The notes under the pieces are model-generated. The model was not told the origin of the DNA, made no database searches, and saw only the letters and a program-made list of their open reading frames with translations. Below are positions 40,394 through 49,097 of a stretch of DNA of 56,682 nucleotides, in pieces. The stretch spans positions 1 to 56,682 of the IMG/VR virus record IMGVR_UViG_3300028780_000007. One strand, given 5' to 3'. The DNA is from a virus. Position 1 is the first letter of the stretch; every line of letters starts with the position of its first letter. The position numbers were made by a program, and so were the translations under genes.

Positions 40394-40634
40394 TATTACC
40401 TTCATCGTCTGCGCGTTTCCGAACGTGGAAGACAAGGGCAAACAATTCTCAATTGGCGGTATCTACACGAATTTGCATCGGCATACGGAGGACGAAGAGA
40501 CGGGGAAGTTGAAAATCGAGCCAGCGACGATCGGCGATTTTGTGGATTTGATGATTCGTTGTCGGCATCAGATTAAGCCGCAGGAAATAAACGTCGAGGA
40601 GTTTCGAGATCCTGAGTCAAAATTGAAACAGTGA
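40317..40634 (+). CDS. Phage protein of unknown function
   Basis: 105 aa. ITFIVCAFPNVEDKGKQFSIGGIYTNLHRH then IGDFVDLMIRCRHQIK. The overlap with the XRE gene end suggests translational coupling. No family recognised. Confidence 0.6.
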   Translation: MSKPISPKHFQSKCELAASVLRDEPDITFIVCAFPNVEDKGKQFSIGGIYTNLHRHTEDEETGKLKIEPATIGDFVDLMIRCRHQIKPQEINVEEFRDPESKLKQ

Positions 40635-40644
40635 AAGGGGAATT

Positions 40645-40959
40645 ATGTGGGATCAACAGATCCGATCAGTTGTTTGCAGTAATGTCGGGCATAAGTTTGA
40701 GACATTCGCCACTCATGTTTGGGATTCGAAGGCTGGATGTCTTGTTCCGACCGACCAGAAAATCATGTGTACGGCGTGCGGCGGAACACTTGAGGAATTG
40801 ATCAGGCCACTGAAGAAAACTCGCGTGGCGAAGCCGAGGACGACCGCGGTGCCAGCACAACAGGAAGCCCAGCCAGAAAACCAAGAAGCTCAAAGTTCAT
40901 TCGTCGCCCCACCGCCGTCCGGAACGGAAGAAAATCTCGAACAGCTTGACCAAAGTTAG
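40645..40959 (+). CDS. Zinc-binding phage protein
   Basis: 104 aa, GAAAGGGG upstream. C...H...C-x2-C (SNVGHKFETFATHVWDSKAGC ... IMCTACGGTLEEL) then a proline/glutamine-rich tail. Preceding packaging genes; unknown function. Confidence 0.6.
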   Translation: MWDQQIRSVVCSNVGHKFETFATHVWDSKAGCLVPTDQKIMCTACGGTLEELIRPLKKTRVAKPRTTAVPAQQEAQPENQEAQSSFVAPPPSGTEENLEQLDQS

Positions 40960-40967
40960 GAGATCCA

Positions 40968-41279
40968 ATGTCCAAGGCTCCAGGTTTTGCCCCGATCAAG
41001 GTGCCGCTGATGATTTGCAGCGAGTGTGGCGATCAGATGCGGCTCGAGATCGAGTGTCAGAAGAACGGGAAAATTGTAGGCACAAAATATTACTGCGATG
41101 CGTGTGAGTACTGTTTTGTGGCCAGTTTCGATTACGCTTACGGCAGTACGTTCACGAATTTGTATCGGAAGCCACCAGAAGGATACAAGGCGCCGAATTT
41201 GCCGTGGATCCGGAAGGTGGATATCAGCGTCAGCCAGAAAGATGACAAGAAGGCGCTGGCCACAGTCCAGTCGAAGTAA
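40968..41279 (+). CDS. Zinc-ribbon phage protein
   Basis: 103 aa: C-x2-C (MICSECGDQM) and C-x2-C-x2-C (YYCDACEYCFV) form a ribbon; a hydrophobic-aromatic C-terminal half. TAATG overlap with the next gene. No family recognised. Confidence 0.65.
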   Translation: MSKAPGFAPIKVPLMICSECGDQMRLEIECQKNGKIVGTKYYCDACEYCFVASFDYAYGSTFTNLYRKPPEGYKAPNLPWIRKVDISVSQKDDKKALATVQSK

Positions 41280-41548
41280 TGCTCGGTCTGGACATTCTCG
41301 ATGAGGACATCCATAACTTCAAGCGTGAGGGCGGCGCTGTTTTGATCATCGAGTCGGCTTTGGGTCGCGTGGCGATCGTTCCGGAACGTCGGCCGAAGCC
41401 GTTTTTCTTGGAAGCGGTCGAGTATGTTCCAGAGGAAGTGCGCGCGCTGCTTGATTTCGAGAGCCCGGACGTCGAGAAAGTTCATCGTTTCAAGGCCGTG
41501 TTTGGCGGCTGTTTAAGGCGGAAGGGAGAAGAAAGTGCCTCTCTGTGA
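41279..41548 (+). CDS. Small phage protein, unknown
   Basis: 89 aa, start shares a base with the previous stop. ALGRVAIVPERRPKPFFLEAVEYVPEEVRALLDFESPD; a mixed fold. Unknown function. Overlaps 41535 by 14 bp. Confidence 0.6.
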   Translation: MLGLDILDEDIHNFKREGGAVLIIESALGRVAIVPERRPKPFFLEAVEYVPEEVRALLDFESPDVEKVHRFKAVFGGCLRRKGEESASL

Positions 41549-41813
41549 CAGGAAGGGCCGGCCGTTCAAGGTTGGCCGGAAGGTTGTTCTTCACATCAAT
41601 CGATCGATCGAGGCCGAGATTACGGCCGTACATAATAGCGAAGGGCTTGTGATTCAGCGTGGCGACGATCAGGTTTTGCAGATCGCCAACATCATCATTC
41701 GGCCGAACGACATCATTTGTCCGCAGACGAATCCAGCTAGCCCGGTTTTCGACGGAATGTGGATTGTTGAAGATCCGGACAATCCCATTGTTCCGGCCAA
41801 GAAGGAAGGTTAA
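41535..41813 (+). CDS. Small beta-barrel-like phage protein
   Basis: 92 aa, GTG start. GRPFKVGRKVVLHINRSIEAEITAVHNSEGLVIQRGDDQVLQIANI looks like a KOW/SH3-like barrel. Might bind RNA or DNA or protein. TAATG overlap with the next gene. Confidence 0.55.
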   Translation: MPLCDRKGRPFKVGRKVVLHINRSIEAEITAVHNSEGLVIQRGDDQVLQIANIIIRPNDIICPQTNPASPVFDGMWIVEDPDNPIVPAKKEG

Positions 41814-42304
41814 TGGAAACCGCTCTTGGGGTTCTGCTTGGTTTTTGTATTGCCGCGCTCACGGCTTTCTGCGTGATTACGCTTCTTCAATTCAGTGCTG
41901 CGCGGAAGCAGATGGCTGTTCTCGCCGAGGAAACCAAGAAGACCAGAGAATCCCTTGAGGTTTTGCAACAAATTCCCGCAGCGGTTTCGACGTTACAGCA
42001 ATCCATTGCGCAGCTTTCGAGAGCCTTTGCTGCGTGCGAAAAGATGATCCCGCTTGGCGAGAAGATGTTTATTCAGATGGGGATTCTCGCCCAAGTGACC
42101 GGGAAATTCTATCTTGCTGTCGTCAAGGACGCTGGCGCCAAAAACGGCGGCGGAGATCAAAGCGATTTCCTTGCGTACGATGAAGCTAACGCTTACAGGA
42201 AAGAAGTGGAAGAGCTCGCCAAGAAAATGGGAGTCAAAGTCAACGAGGAGCCCGGCGAAGAAATTCCCTTGGAGAGCATGAAGGGCGCCGGCGAGTCATC
42301 GTAG
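41813..42304 (+). CDS. Membrane-anchored coiled-coil protein
   Basis: 163 aa. Residues 3-27 form a membrane helix; residues 30-80 (QMAVLAEETKKTRESLEVLQQIPAAVSTLQQSIAQLSRAF) are a heptad coiled coil. Last gene before the terminase; could help virion or envelope functions. Not assigned. Confidence 0.6.
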   Translation: METALGVLLGFCIAALTAFCVITLLQFSAARKQMAVLAEETKKTRESLEVLQQIPAAVSTLQQSIAQLSRAFAACEKMIPLGEKMFIQMGILAQVTGKFYLAVVKDAGAKNGGGDQSDFLAYDEANAYRKEVEELAKKMGVKVNEEPGEEIPLESMKGAGESS

Positions 42305-42925
42305 ATGCGAGGAAAGGGCAGAACCGCGGTTACGACGAAGCGCGATGCGCTTGCGGTTCGTGACAAGATTCGCAACGTCGACAAAGAGCCGATTCATCGT
42401 TATCGGTTGACGCGCTTTCGGAATGGTTCGAAGCTCGACGCGATCGCCACGGAAGATAACTGTTCCATGGAGGATGTCAAGAAGTCGATCGCCATGGTGC
42501 AGACGCACGACGCGATATTCAGCGTTCCAGCGCTCGAGAATGCCGAAGTGAAGATGTTTTTGGATGTTTTGGAGTTGGAGCGCAAGGCGCTCGAGGGCGC
42601 GCTCACGGCCACAAAGAAGGTATTTGCGGAAGTCAGCGATCCGGATACAGGTGAAAAGACGTTGGAACTGGCGAGCGAGGAGCCAGATTACGATACTCAG
42701 CTTCGGTGTTTCGAGGCTAATACTGGTCGGATTGCCTCCATCATGGGGAAGAAGGACAAGGGGGCGCCGATCAATTTGGGCATTGGGGTGACGGTCAACA
42801 ACGAATCTTCATCTTCGAGAGACAGTTTCGAAAGCCGCTTGCGCGATATTCAGGCTCGACGTGCTGGCGGCGGAACTGTCATCGAAGCTACTGCGGTGGA
42901 GGGGGACGGCAACGAGTCTCCCTAG
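42305..42925 (+). CDS. terS: Terminase small subunit
   Basis: 206 aa, starts directly after the previous stop. N-terminal HTH-like helices (DALAVRDKIRNVDKEPIHRYRLTRFRNGSKLDAIATEDNC), central coiled helix (NAEVKMFLDVLELERKALEGALTATKKVF) and a basic C-terminus. Position just before the large terminase and this fold pattern support recognition of packaging DNA. Confidence 0.8.
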   Translation: MRGKGRTAVTTKRDALAVRDKIRNVDKEPIHRYRLTRFRNGSKLDAIATEDNCSMEDVKKSIAMVQTHDAIFSVPALENAEVKMFLDVLELERKALEGALTATKKVFAEVSDPDTGEKTLELASEEPDYDTQLRCFEANTGRIASIMGKKDKGAPINLGIGVTVNNESSSSRDSFESRLRDIQARRAGGGTVIEATAVEGDGNESP

Positions 42926-44961
42926 TGCGCCTTAATCGCAAAGATCCATATCTGGACGATGCGCTCGAATTGCTGGATCGCCATATCGAGAAGGCCAATG
43001 GCGATTTCCGGCTGGCGTATACCTTTCTTACTCCGCACGAATTAGTTTTCATCGACGGCGAGATTGAGAAATGTGTTTCAAACTTCCGCTACTACGCTGA
43101 AAATTACCACGTTATCGCTTCGGAATATGAAGGCCACAAAGTTCTCCATCCTTGGTGGGATAGTCAAGAAATCTTCTATGAAAAAGTTTTCGAGATTCAA
43201 ATTGCAGGGAAACCGGTTCGCATTATCGTTCTGAAAGCGCGTCAGCTTGGCCTGTCCACAATTTGCCAAGCGCTTACTTTCCACAAAACGATTTTCACGC
43301 CTAGTTGTAATACTTTGATCATCGCGCAGGATCCTGGACAAGCCGACTATCTCTTTAGCATGTCTCGTACGGCGTACGAAAGTTTGCCGTGGTGGATGCG
43401 GCCAGAAACCCGTTACGAAGCCAAGTCAAGGTATATGGTCTTCGATCGCAAGGATCCTACTGAGCGCATGATGAGTCCTGGATTGCGATCGCAGATTTTC
43501 GTCGATGCGGCCAACAAAATGACTGGTGCTGCCGTTGGAAAAACTATCCGTGCGGTTCACATGAGCGAGTTGAGTGAATGGGACAATGCCTCGATTTTGA
43601 CCGAGAACCTTTTCCCGACCATGAACGCACCTGATGAATTGGCAATCATGGAGTCTACGGCGCGCGGAACCGTTGGTTTTTGGTACAGGTTTTGGAAGTC
43701 GGCGATGGAGGGAAAGACCGACTGGCAACCAGTTTTCATTGAGTTTTTCCGGGTTAAGAAATATTCGACTTCAATTCCGGCCGGCGAGAAATTTGAGCTT
43801 ACGCCGGAAGAGGTTGCGCTTCGCGGGAAGGTTAAGAAAGAAGCAAACTTTGATTTGGCTGACGAGCAACTCAAGTGGCGTCGAGACAAGATCAACGAGT
43901 TCATTGCGGCTGATGGGGAAGAATGGGGATTCTATCAGGAGTATCCGGGCGCCACATGGCTCGAGGCGTTTCAGGGCAGTGGTTTGTGTGCTTTTGACAA
44001 AAGGAAGCTTCAGACAATGCTCGAGACGCAGTGTTGCCCTCCGATTTTGTTTGGTGAAATTGATTTGGACCGAGAAAAAGACGGAAAGCTTCGGCCTCAC
44101 CTAAAGGCCATGCGCAAGGTTGACAGGAACACGCTTATTCCGCCGCAAGAAAACTACGGATCAAGGCTTCACATCTGGGAGAAACCGATAGCTGGGGAAA
44201 GATATTCTATCGGAGCCGACGTCGCCCAGGGAATTCTGGGTGGCAATTATTCTTGTGCCCAGGTTTTCAAGATCGGCAAAGGAATGAAAAAAGACGAACA
44301 GGTCGCCGAATGGCATGGGTTAATCAACCCAACGCCGTACGCTTCCGTTCTTGCTGGGCTTGGTTTTTATTACAACACCGCTGAAATCGCCGTCGAGTGC
44401 AACAACGACGTTGGCGGAACGACCAACAACCAATTGTTGCGTGTGATCGAATACCCGAATATGTTCCGGTGGAAGCACTACGACAAGATCAAGAATTACT
44501 TCTCCGACTTCATGGGCTGGTACACCAATTCCAAGACTCGCGGTCAGATCATCACAAAGATGCGGGAGAGCATCAGCGACGGGACGATTATAATTCGCAG
44601 CGAGGCTATGATTGAGGAAATGCGGAACTTCGCTAGGGAAGAGGGAGAGCGAAGGTATGAGGGTCAGGGGACCGACGACGACCGTGTAATGTCCGGGATG
44701 ATTTGTATTTTCTGCCCGCACGATATGGATTGGGGCGTGGACAAGACCGAATCGGAGGAAGAGGACGAAGAGACGATCCGGAAAAGGAAGAGAGAGGATT
44801 ACATCAACACCGATTACGCGCCGGCTTTCGAGGGGTCGAGGAAGAAGAACCTTCCGCCAGGGAAAGCACAGTTGCCCAGCGAGCTTGGTTTGCCGACAGA
44901 TATGACCACTTCGCAGATTCGTTCCGATGTGCCCGAAGAAGATCAGTGGAAGCTTCTTTAG
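42925..44961 (+). CDS. terL: Terminase large subunit
   Basis: 678 aa from GTG 42925. ATPase motor: adenine/Walker A region IIVLKARQLGLSTICQ, Walker B-like and coupling motifs around MSELSEWDNASILTENLFP and IMESTARGTVGFW. Nuclease domain: RYSIGADVAQG, GTTNNQLLRV, and DDDRVMSGMICIF with catalytic Asp residues. It drives DNA into the capsid and cuts it. An operator-like site (copy 12) covers codons 7-12. Confidence 0.9.
   Translation: MRLNRKDPYLDDALELLDRHIEKANGDFRLAYTFLTPHELVFIDGEIEKCVSNFRYYAENYHVIASEYEGHKVLHPWWDSQEIFYEKVFEIQIAGKPVRIIVLKARQLGLSTICQALTFHKTIFTPSCNTLIIAQDPGQADYLFSMSRTAYESLPWWMRPETRYEAKSRYMVFDRKDPTERMMSPGLRSQIFVDAANKMTGAAVGKTIRAVHMSELSEWDNASILTENLFPTMNAPDELAIMESTARGTVGFWYRFWKSAMEGKTDWQPVFIEFFRVKKYSTSIPAGEKFELTPEEVALRGKVKKEANFDLADEQLKWRRDKINEFIAADGEEWGFYQEYPGATWLEAFQGSGLCAFDKRKLQTMLETQCCPPILFGEIDLDREKDGKLRPHLKAMRKVDRNTLIPPQENYGSRLHIWEKPIAGERYSIGADVAQGILGGNYSCAQVFKIGKGMKKDEQVAEWHGLINPTPYASVLAGLGFYYNTAEIAVECNNDVGGTTNNQLLRVIEYPNMFRWKHYDKIKNYFSDFMGWYTNSKTRGQIITKMRESISDGTIIIRSEAMIEEMRNFAREEGERRYEGQGTDDDRVMSGMICIFCPHDMDWGVDKTESEEEDEETIRKRKREDYINTDYAPAFEGSRKKNLPPGKAQLPSELGLPTDMTTSQIRSDVPEEDQWKLL
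42944..42957. promoter_or_regulatory. 14-bp palindromic operator-like site, copy 12
   Basis: ATCCATATCTGGAC, one mismatch (A for the first G) from the consensus, at the start of the terL coding sequence, followed by GATG. The weakest copy; retained because of its near-start position as in copies 1 and 4. Confidence 0.5.
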
Positions 44962-44973
44962 AAAGGAAATCTC

Positions 44974-45606
44974 ATGCCTGAAGTAGTGACGAGCAATTTG
45001 GAGTGCCCGGAGTGCGCGAAAAGGGGGGTTGAAGGTATTCGCCTCAAAAACGTACAGGGGCGAAACGAGTATTACTGTGATGCCGGGGGGCACAAGTTTC
45101 GGGATACCGAAGAATTGATGGCAATGAAGCCACGGATGCTGACTTTTATTCCGCCTGTCAAGAGGCCGCCAGAAGGCGCCGCAACGCTCACGATTCCGAT
45201 CAACGGAGAAGCGCTGACAAAACTTCGAGAAAGGTTTGGCGTAAAGCTTGAGGGGGCTGTCGTTTCCGTGATGGGGAGTCTCTTGGAGCCTGACTCTTTT
45301 GTTGTGGATCACCGAGCGGCAAAGAAGATGGAGGACGTTTTTGGTAAGAAGCCTCGTTACTCCGATGAGTTAGCTGGGATGGTTTTCGCTTTGAACGTGG
45401 AGAAGGTTCAAGCACTATCGGACCTGAAGGACGCGCGTGCCGCGGCTGGCGGTGGTGGTCAGCAAGTTGTGATTGGTGGAATCACTTTGGCTTTTGAGCC
45501 CGAAATAGTCGCAAAGCTTGTCGAGAGGGCGACTTTCAACGGCAAGAAAGTTGTGCCGTATTTGCAGGAAACCATTCTTTATGCGTTAGAGCAGGGCTGG
45601 TTCTAA
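44974..45606 (+). CDS. Zinc-ribbon protein with C-terminal 'QGWF' domain (paralogue of 16725-17207)
   Basis: 210 aa; AGAAAGGAAA upstream. Ribbon CPECAKRGVEGIRLKNVQGRNEYYCDAGGHKF, then two strand-helix repeats (TLTIPINGEALTKLRERFGVKLEGAVVSVMGSLLE and VVIGGITLAFEPEIVAKLVERATFNGKKVVPYLQETILYALEQGWF). It resembles the 160-aa protein at 16725 in the ribbon and ending. Between the terminase and portal, so a virion-related role is likely for this copy. Confidence 0.65.
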   Translation: MPEVVTSNLECPECAKRGVEGIRLKNVQGRNEYYCDAGGHKFRDTEELMAMKPRMLTFIPPVKRPPEGAATLTIPINGEALTKLRERFGVKLEGAVVSVMGSLLEPDSFVVDHRAAKKMEDVFGKKPRYSDELAGMVFALNVEKVQALSDLKDARAAAGGGGQQVVIGGITLAFEPEIVAKLVERATFNGKKVVPYLQETILYALEQGWF

Positions 45607-45609
45607 AAC

Positions 45610-47553
45610 ATGGCTTCGAATTTCCTTCCTCGAGAACTGACGCCGAATATCGCCGACGCTGGCGGAGAGCAGATCATCCACGGTACCGGCGACAAGGTTA
45701 ACGATTACCGGCAACAGATTGGATATTGGTTGAGCGGCGCTTACGAGGAAGCGAAGTTCGACATGAACCAGAACGACGATATCCGCCGTGGCGGTCAGTA
45801 CATTGAGTACATTACCGGAAAGCAGTGGCCGGGAGCTCGTCCTTCCTATCGCACATCTCCTGTAAACAACCGCATCTGGCGCCTCGTTTGGGAATTGGTT
45901 GCCACTCTCACCGACATCCGGCCGGTCTTTGAAATCAAAGCCACGAATCCGGATTACGACAAGCACGCCAATATGATCAACAAGGTCACGCGGGCGTGGT
46001 GGACGGAATCGAATTGCGAATCTAGCTTGGCGATGATCATCCTGTATTCGATTCTCTGTACGGGGTACGGAAAGCTTCAATGGAATCCGGAGTTGCGCGG
46101 CGGAGAAGGTGATTTTGAGATTTTGTATCTTGGTCCGACTGAGGTTTTGCCGTTAAAGCCGACGACGGATCTTCAGTCTTCGCAGATGGTGATTTTGGAG
46201 CAAGCGAAGCCGTTGAGTTGGTTCCGTAGGAAATTCCCCCTTGTTGGCTCGATGGTTAAAGCCGACATGGATCTCTCGCGTTATTCGCTTCCTTCCCAGG
46301 CGCCGGGTCACATCCCACAGGTTCTTTTTGAGGTTCTTTCTCCGCAGATGCAGCGCATGGTAGGACGTCCAGAGAAATCCTTTCAGACCGTGTTTCCAGT
46401 CGCTCGCTATCGCGAGTTTTGGTTCAAGGATTGGACTGTTAACGCGTCGAATGTGCCTGTTGTGATGGGCGATCCGACAACGAATTGGTCTTACATAGCG
46501 CAGCCGAATGAACTTCTTTATCCTCGCGGGCGCGTGATTTGTACGGGCGGAGAAAAGAATTACGTCGTTTACGACGGTCCAAACCCTTATTGGCACGGGA
46601 TGTATCCGTTCGAAGCCCTTCGTTTGAATGCGGTGCCGTGGCAATTCTTGGGAGTGTCCGAACTTCGGCCGCTGATTCCGTTGCAGGACATCATCAACAA
46701 CACTTTGGCTGGCATCTTGGACATGATCAAGAAGGCCGTGAACCCAGGATTCTTGGCGCCGAAGAACGCTTTTAGCGATGCGCACTTGAACAGCATCGAC
46801 TGGTCGATGCCTGGCGCGAAAGGCGTTTATAGCGCGCTTTCACCGCACCAGCCGCAGTTTGTTCCCCAGCCTCAGTTGCCATCGTTCGTCCTGCAAGTTT
46901 TGCTTATGGCTGCGCGGGAAATGGATCAATCTTCCGGCATTGCGGCCGTCGACGAAGCGGTAAGAAAGAATCAGGTTCCGAGCGGAGACACGCTCGACCA
47001 AATTAAAGATTCGAAGCAAACCCCGTTGCGGCTGAAGGGAAAGAATATCGAGGGGTTTTTGCGCACCCTTGGACAGCAAACGATCTCCAACGTTTTCCAG
47101 TTTTACAGCATGAAGCGCAGAATGTTCATGGTCGGTAAAGAAGCGCTCACGTTCGAAGATTTCGATTGGAATCCAGGAAGTGTTATCCCTCAAGGTACGA
47201 AACCAGAAGAGTTCGCGCGCCGATTTGTGTTCCTGATTCAGAGCGGCTCGCTGCTAAACATCAATCGCGTGGAGCGCGCGGCCACATTGCAGCGTTTGCG
47301 CATGATGAAGGACATCGATCGCCGCACGTTGATCGAGGGGTTGGATATGGGCATTAACATCCCTGAAGTCGAGATGCGGCTGAAGAAAGAAGCGATGGAC
47401 CAGGCTGACACGGCAGCAAAGCAGCGTACGATCTTAATGGCTGCACAAGCGATGCTTCAGCAGCAGCAAAATCCTTTCGCGCAGATGATTGTTAAATTGC
47501 TGTCGAGCGACCAGAATCCACCGGAAGGAACGGCGCAATTGACCAATGCCTAG
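45610..47553 (+). CDS. Portal protein
   Basis: 647 aa. Position between terminase and scaffold/capsid, length and pattern (INGVDGKF-like core: WLSGAYEEAKFDMNQNDDIRRGGQYIEYITGKQWP, IWRLVWELVATLTDIRPVFEIKAT, LGPTEVLPLKPTTDLQSSQMVILEQ) fit a portal. Long C-terminal helical and glutamine-rich part (LMAAQAMLQQQQNPFAQ). Forms the ring through which DNA enters the head. Confidence 0.85.
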   Translation: MASNFLPRELTPNIADAGGEQIIHGTGDKVNDYRQQIGYWLSGAYEEAKFDMNQNDDIRRGGQYIEYITGKQWPGARPSYRTSPVNNRIWRLVWELVATLTDIRPVFEIKATNPDYDKHANMINKVTRAWWTESNCESSLAMIILYSILCTGYGKLQWNPELRGGEGDFEILYLGPTEVLPLKPTTDLQSSQMVILEQAKPLSWFRRKFPLVGSMVKADMDLSRYSLPSQAPGHIPQVLFEVLSPQMQRMVGRPEKSFQTVFPVARYREFWFKDWTVNASNVPVVMGDPTTNWSYIAQPNELLYPRGRVICTGGEKNYVVYDGPNPYWHGMYPFEALRLNAVPWQFLGVSELRPLIPLQDIINNTLAGILDMIKKAVNPGFLAPKNAFSDAHLNSIDWSMPGAKGVYSALSPHQPQFVPQPQLPSFVLQVLLMAAREMDQSSGIAAVDEAVRKNQVPSGDTLDQIKDSKQTPLRLKGKNIEGFLRTLGQQTISNVFQFYSMKRRMFMVGKEALTFEDFDWNPGSVIPQGTKPEEFARRFVFLIQSGSLLNINRVERAATLQRLRMMKDIDRRTLIEGLDMGINIPEVEMRLKKEAMDQADTAAKQRTILMAAQAMLQQQQNPFAQMIVKLLSSDQNPPEGTAQLTNA

Positions 47554-47743
47554 CATAAAGCCGATGCCGGCGAAATTGTCTTTGGATGGAGTTGATATCG
47601 AACTTCCGCGCGAGGCTTTTGAGTGCGCGTTTTTCTTGATTGGTGATACTCAAGGCACAAAAAAGTCTGGATCTTTGACGATTCATTTCCGCGACGGGGT
47701 TCCTGTTGGCGTCGACTCGGTTACAAAAAAGGTCTATAAGTGA
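47546..47743 (+). CDS. Small phage protein, overlaps portal stop
   Basis: 65 aa starting 8 bp before the end of the portal gene. PAKLSLDGVDIELPREAFECAFFLIGD; mixed fold. Unknown function; adjacent to head genes. Confidence 0.6.
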   Translation: MPSIKPMPAKLSLDGVDIELPREAFECAFFLIGDTQGTKKSGSLTIHFRDGVPVGVDSVTKKVYK

Positions 47744-47797
47744 TTTTAGTTGTTGACGTTTAATCTGTACGTTCTGCAAGATGAACGCGACCTGGTA

Positions 47798-47875
47798 ATT
47801 TGAGCTCGGATTGAAGTCCCGAAAGGGCCGACTTCAATGGCTCGCTAACAGAAGATTGTTGGCGGGCTTTTTTTA
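47798..47875 (+). ncRNA. Structured RNA ending in an intrinsic terminator
   Basis: 9-bp hairpin ATTGAAGTC/GACTTCAAT (47810-47838) with GAGC/GCTC closing it (47802-47805/47840-47843). Then a terminator stem GCTCGCTAAC (47840-47849)/GTTGGCGGGC (47858-47867) and seven T. GCTC belongs to both structures, so they compete. Could be a small RNA or a leader/attenuator for the downstream genes; a TTGACG (47753) lies upstream. Confidence 0.6.
47840..47874 (+). terminator. Intrinsic terminator
   Basis: 10-bp stem GCTCGCTAAC/GTTGGCGGGC, 8-nt loop, then TTTTTTT (47868-47874). Ends portal-region transcripts, or attenuates the downstream head genes, since a gene begins only 13 bp later. Confidence 0.75.
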
Positions 47876-47887
47876 TTTGGAGACGAC

Positions 47888-48094
47888 ATGGCTGAAAGGC
47901 ACAAAGATTTTAAGCCTGTCAAACGGCCGGGGGCGCTTACCAAGAAAGCCAATCGTGCTGGCGAGAGTAATCAAGAATTTGCCAGTAAGCATTACAACGA
48001 TAGTGGGCTTACTGGTGAGCAAGCGCGCTTCGCGAAGATTGCCAAGACCTGGCGCCACAAGGGTCGGGAATCAAAGCGAGGCGGTGGTCGCTGA
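47888..48094 (+). CDS. Small basic phage protein
   Basis: 68 aa: MAERHKDFKPVKRPGALTKKANRAGESNQEFASKHYNDSGLTGEQARFAKIAKTWRH. Lysine/arginine-rich with a conserved-looking AKTWRHK end. First of several small basic genes downstream of the terminator; may be a DNA-binding virion protein. Confidence 0.55.
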   Translation: MAERHKDFKPVKRPGALTKKANRAGESNQEFASKHYNDSGLTGEQARFAKIAKTWRHKGRESKRGGGR

Positions 48095-48253
48095 ATGCCG
48101 CTAACGCCGGGAAATTCGAGAGCAGCCGTCAGTAGCAATATTTCGCAACTTGTAAAAGAGGGAAGACCACAAAAGCAAGCTGTGGCGATTTCTCTTAGCA
48201 ACGCGCGCAGGAAAGGCCGTTCGAGGTCCGGACGGAAAACTTCTGGGAGGTAA
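48095..48253 (+). CDS. Small basic phage protein (PGNSRAAVS..N..LVKEGRPQKQAVAI type)
   Basis: 52 aa. TPGNSRAAVSSNISQLVKEGRPQKQAVAISLSNARRKGRS is the conserved element of a phage family ('SR..VS.NI.....GRPQKQAVAIALS.AR..'). Highly basic C-terminus. Unknown function, probably virion or DNA associated. Confidence 0.65.
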   Translation: MPLTPGNSRAAVSSNISQLVKEGRPQKQAVAISLSNARRKGRSRSGRKTSGR

Positions 48254-48258
48254 TTGAA

Positions 48259-48390
48259 ATGGCACACGAAGAAGAGAAGCGCGAAGAGAAGAAAGAGCAC
48301 AAGCGCGAAGAGAAGAAAGAGCACAAGCGCCACGGCAAGCGTGAGCGCTCTCTTCACCGCGGCGAGAAGGGTCGTAAGGAAAGCCGCTAA
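48259..48390 (+). CDS. Small highly charged repeat protein
   Basis: 43 aa, Lys/Glu/His/Arg only for most of its length. KREEKKEH is present twice (residues 8-23). Basic end SLHRGEKGRKESR. Low complexity; translation supported by TAATTGAAATGG spacing only. Unknown role. Confidence 0.5.
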   Translation: MAHEEEKREEKKEHKREEKKEHKRHGKRERSLHRGEKGRKESR

Positions 48391-48436
48391 CTCTGTGCGT
48401 TTTGGCTTTTAGGATCCCAGTTTTTGGAGGTAACAA

Positions 48437-48625
48437 ATGGCTACAAAGAAAACACCGATGAGCAAGGAATACGAAGGCCACGGCGAAGATAGCAAGGTGG
48501 TTTTCGGCGTTTCGAAGGGCGAGTACATACAGGTTGGAACCGTTGCCCCGCTTACTACCGATAACGGCACGAGCGTGAATACGAAGACGCCGCGGGAAGA
48601 TCACGGCGCCGGTGAGAAAATCTAA
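48437..48625 (+). CDS. Small phage protein
   Basis: 62 aa; TTTGGAGGTAAC upstream. Soluble, with KVVFGVSKGEYIQVGTVAPLTTDNGTSVNTKTPRED. Unknown function, just before an operator-like site. Confidence 0.6.
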   Translation: MATKKTPMSKEYEGHGEDSKVVFGVSKGEYIQVGTVAPLTTDNGTSVNTKTPREDHGAGEKI

Positions 48626-48627
48626 CC

Positions 48628-48641
48628 GTCCATATCTGGAC
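48628..48641. promoter_or_regulatory. 14-bp palindromic operator-like site, copy 13
   Basis: GTCCATATCTGGAC flanked by CC/G, 12 bp before the ATG at 48654 and 2 bp after the previous stop. Confidence 0.75.
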
Positions 48642-48653
48642 GTTTGAGGGTCA

Positions 48654-49097
48654 ATGGCAAGTCCAGCTTCACCGATGGTTGGCGGTCCACCGCCACAACC
48701 GCCGAGCGTTACCGGTCAGCAAGGCGCTCCCTTGGCAAGTGTCGCTCAGGGGATTGCCGCGCGCGCCGCACAGGGCGGTGGTGGTACGCCGGGCGTGGAC
48801 GACCAGAGCAAGAACGCGATCGACAAGAGCTATGCAGCCCATCCTAAAGGCGCCTTCCTGGCGCAGACCGAAATCTTGAGAAAATCGCTCGAGCAAATCG
48901 GCAAGACCGAAGAGGCTTTTGCCCCATTTGCGCAGCGCATGATCGAGATTATGCGGATGGGCGTCGATCAGGTCGCGAAGAGTAATCCCGATGCAGGGCC
49001 GCCTGCAGGCGCCGGCCAAACGGCCGGTGGGCCAGTGGCGACCAAGCCTCCGGATGGAAGTCAGGTGGGTGCTACGGCGCCCGGTTTCCCTGGGTAG
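48654..49097 (+). CDS. Phage protein, proline/glycine-rich with a helical core
   Basis: 147 aa. Pro/Gly-rich first third, helical middle (GAFLAQTEILRKSLEQIGKTEEAFAPFAQRMIEIMRMGVDQVAK) and a Gly/Pro-rich end. Precedes the scaffold-like gene; may be a head-maturation accessory. No family recognised. Confidence 0.6.
   Translation: MASPASPMVGGPPPQPPSVTGQQGAPLASVAQGIAARAAQGGGGTPGVDDQSKNAIDKSYAAHPKGAFLAQTEILRKSLEQIGKTEEAFAPFAQRMIEIMRMGVDQVAKSNPDAGPPAGAGQTAGGPVATKPPDGSQVGATAPGFPG

Noticed and set aside
44320-45312. 330-codon minus-strand frame over terL
   Set aside because: Antisense to terL and its follower; composition and lack of motifs mark it as a shadow.
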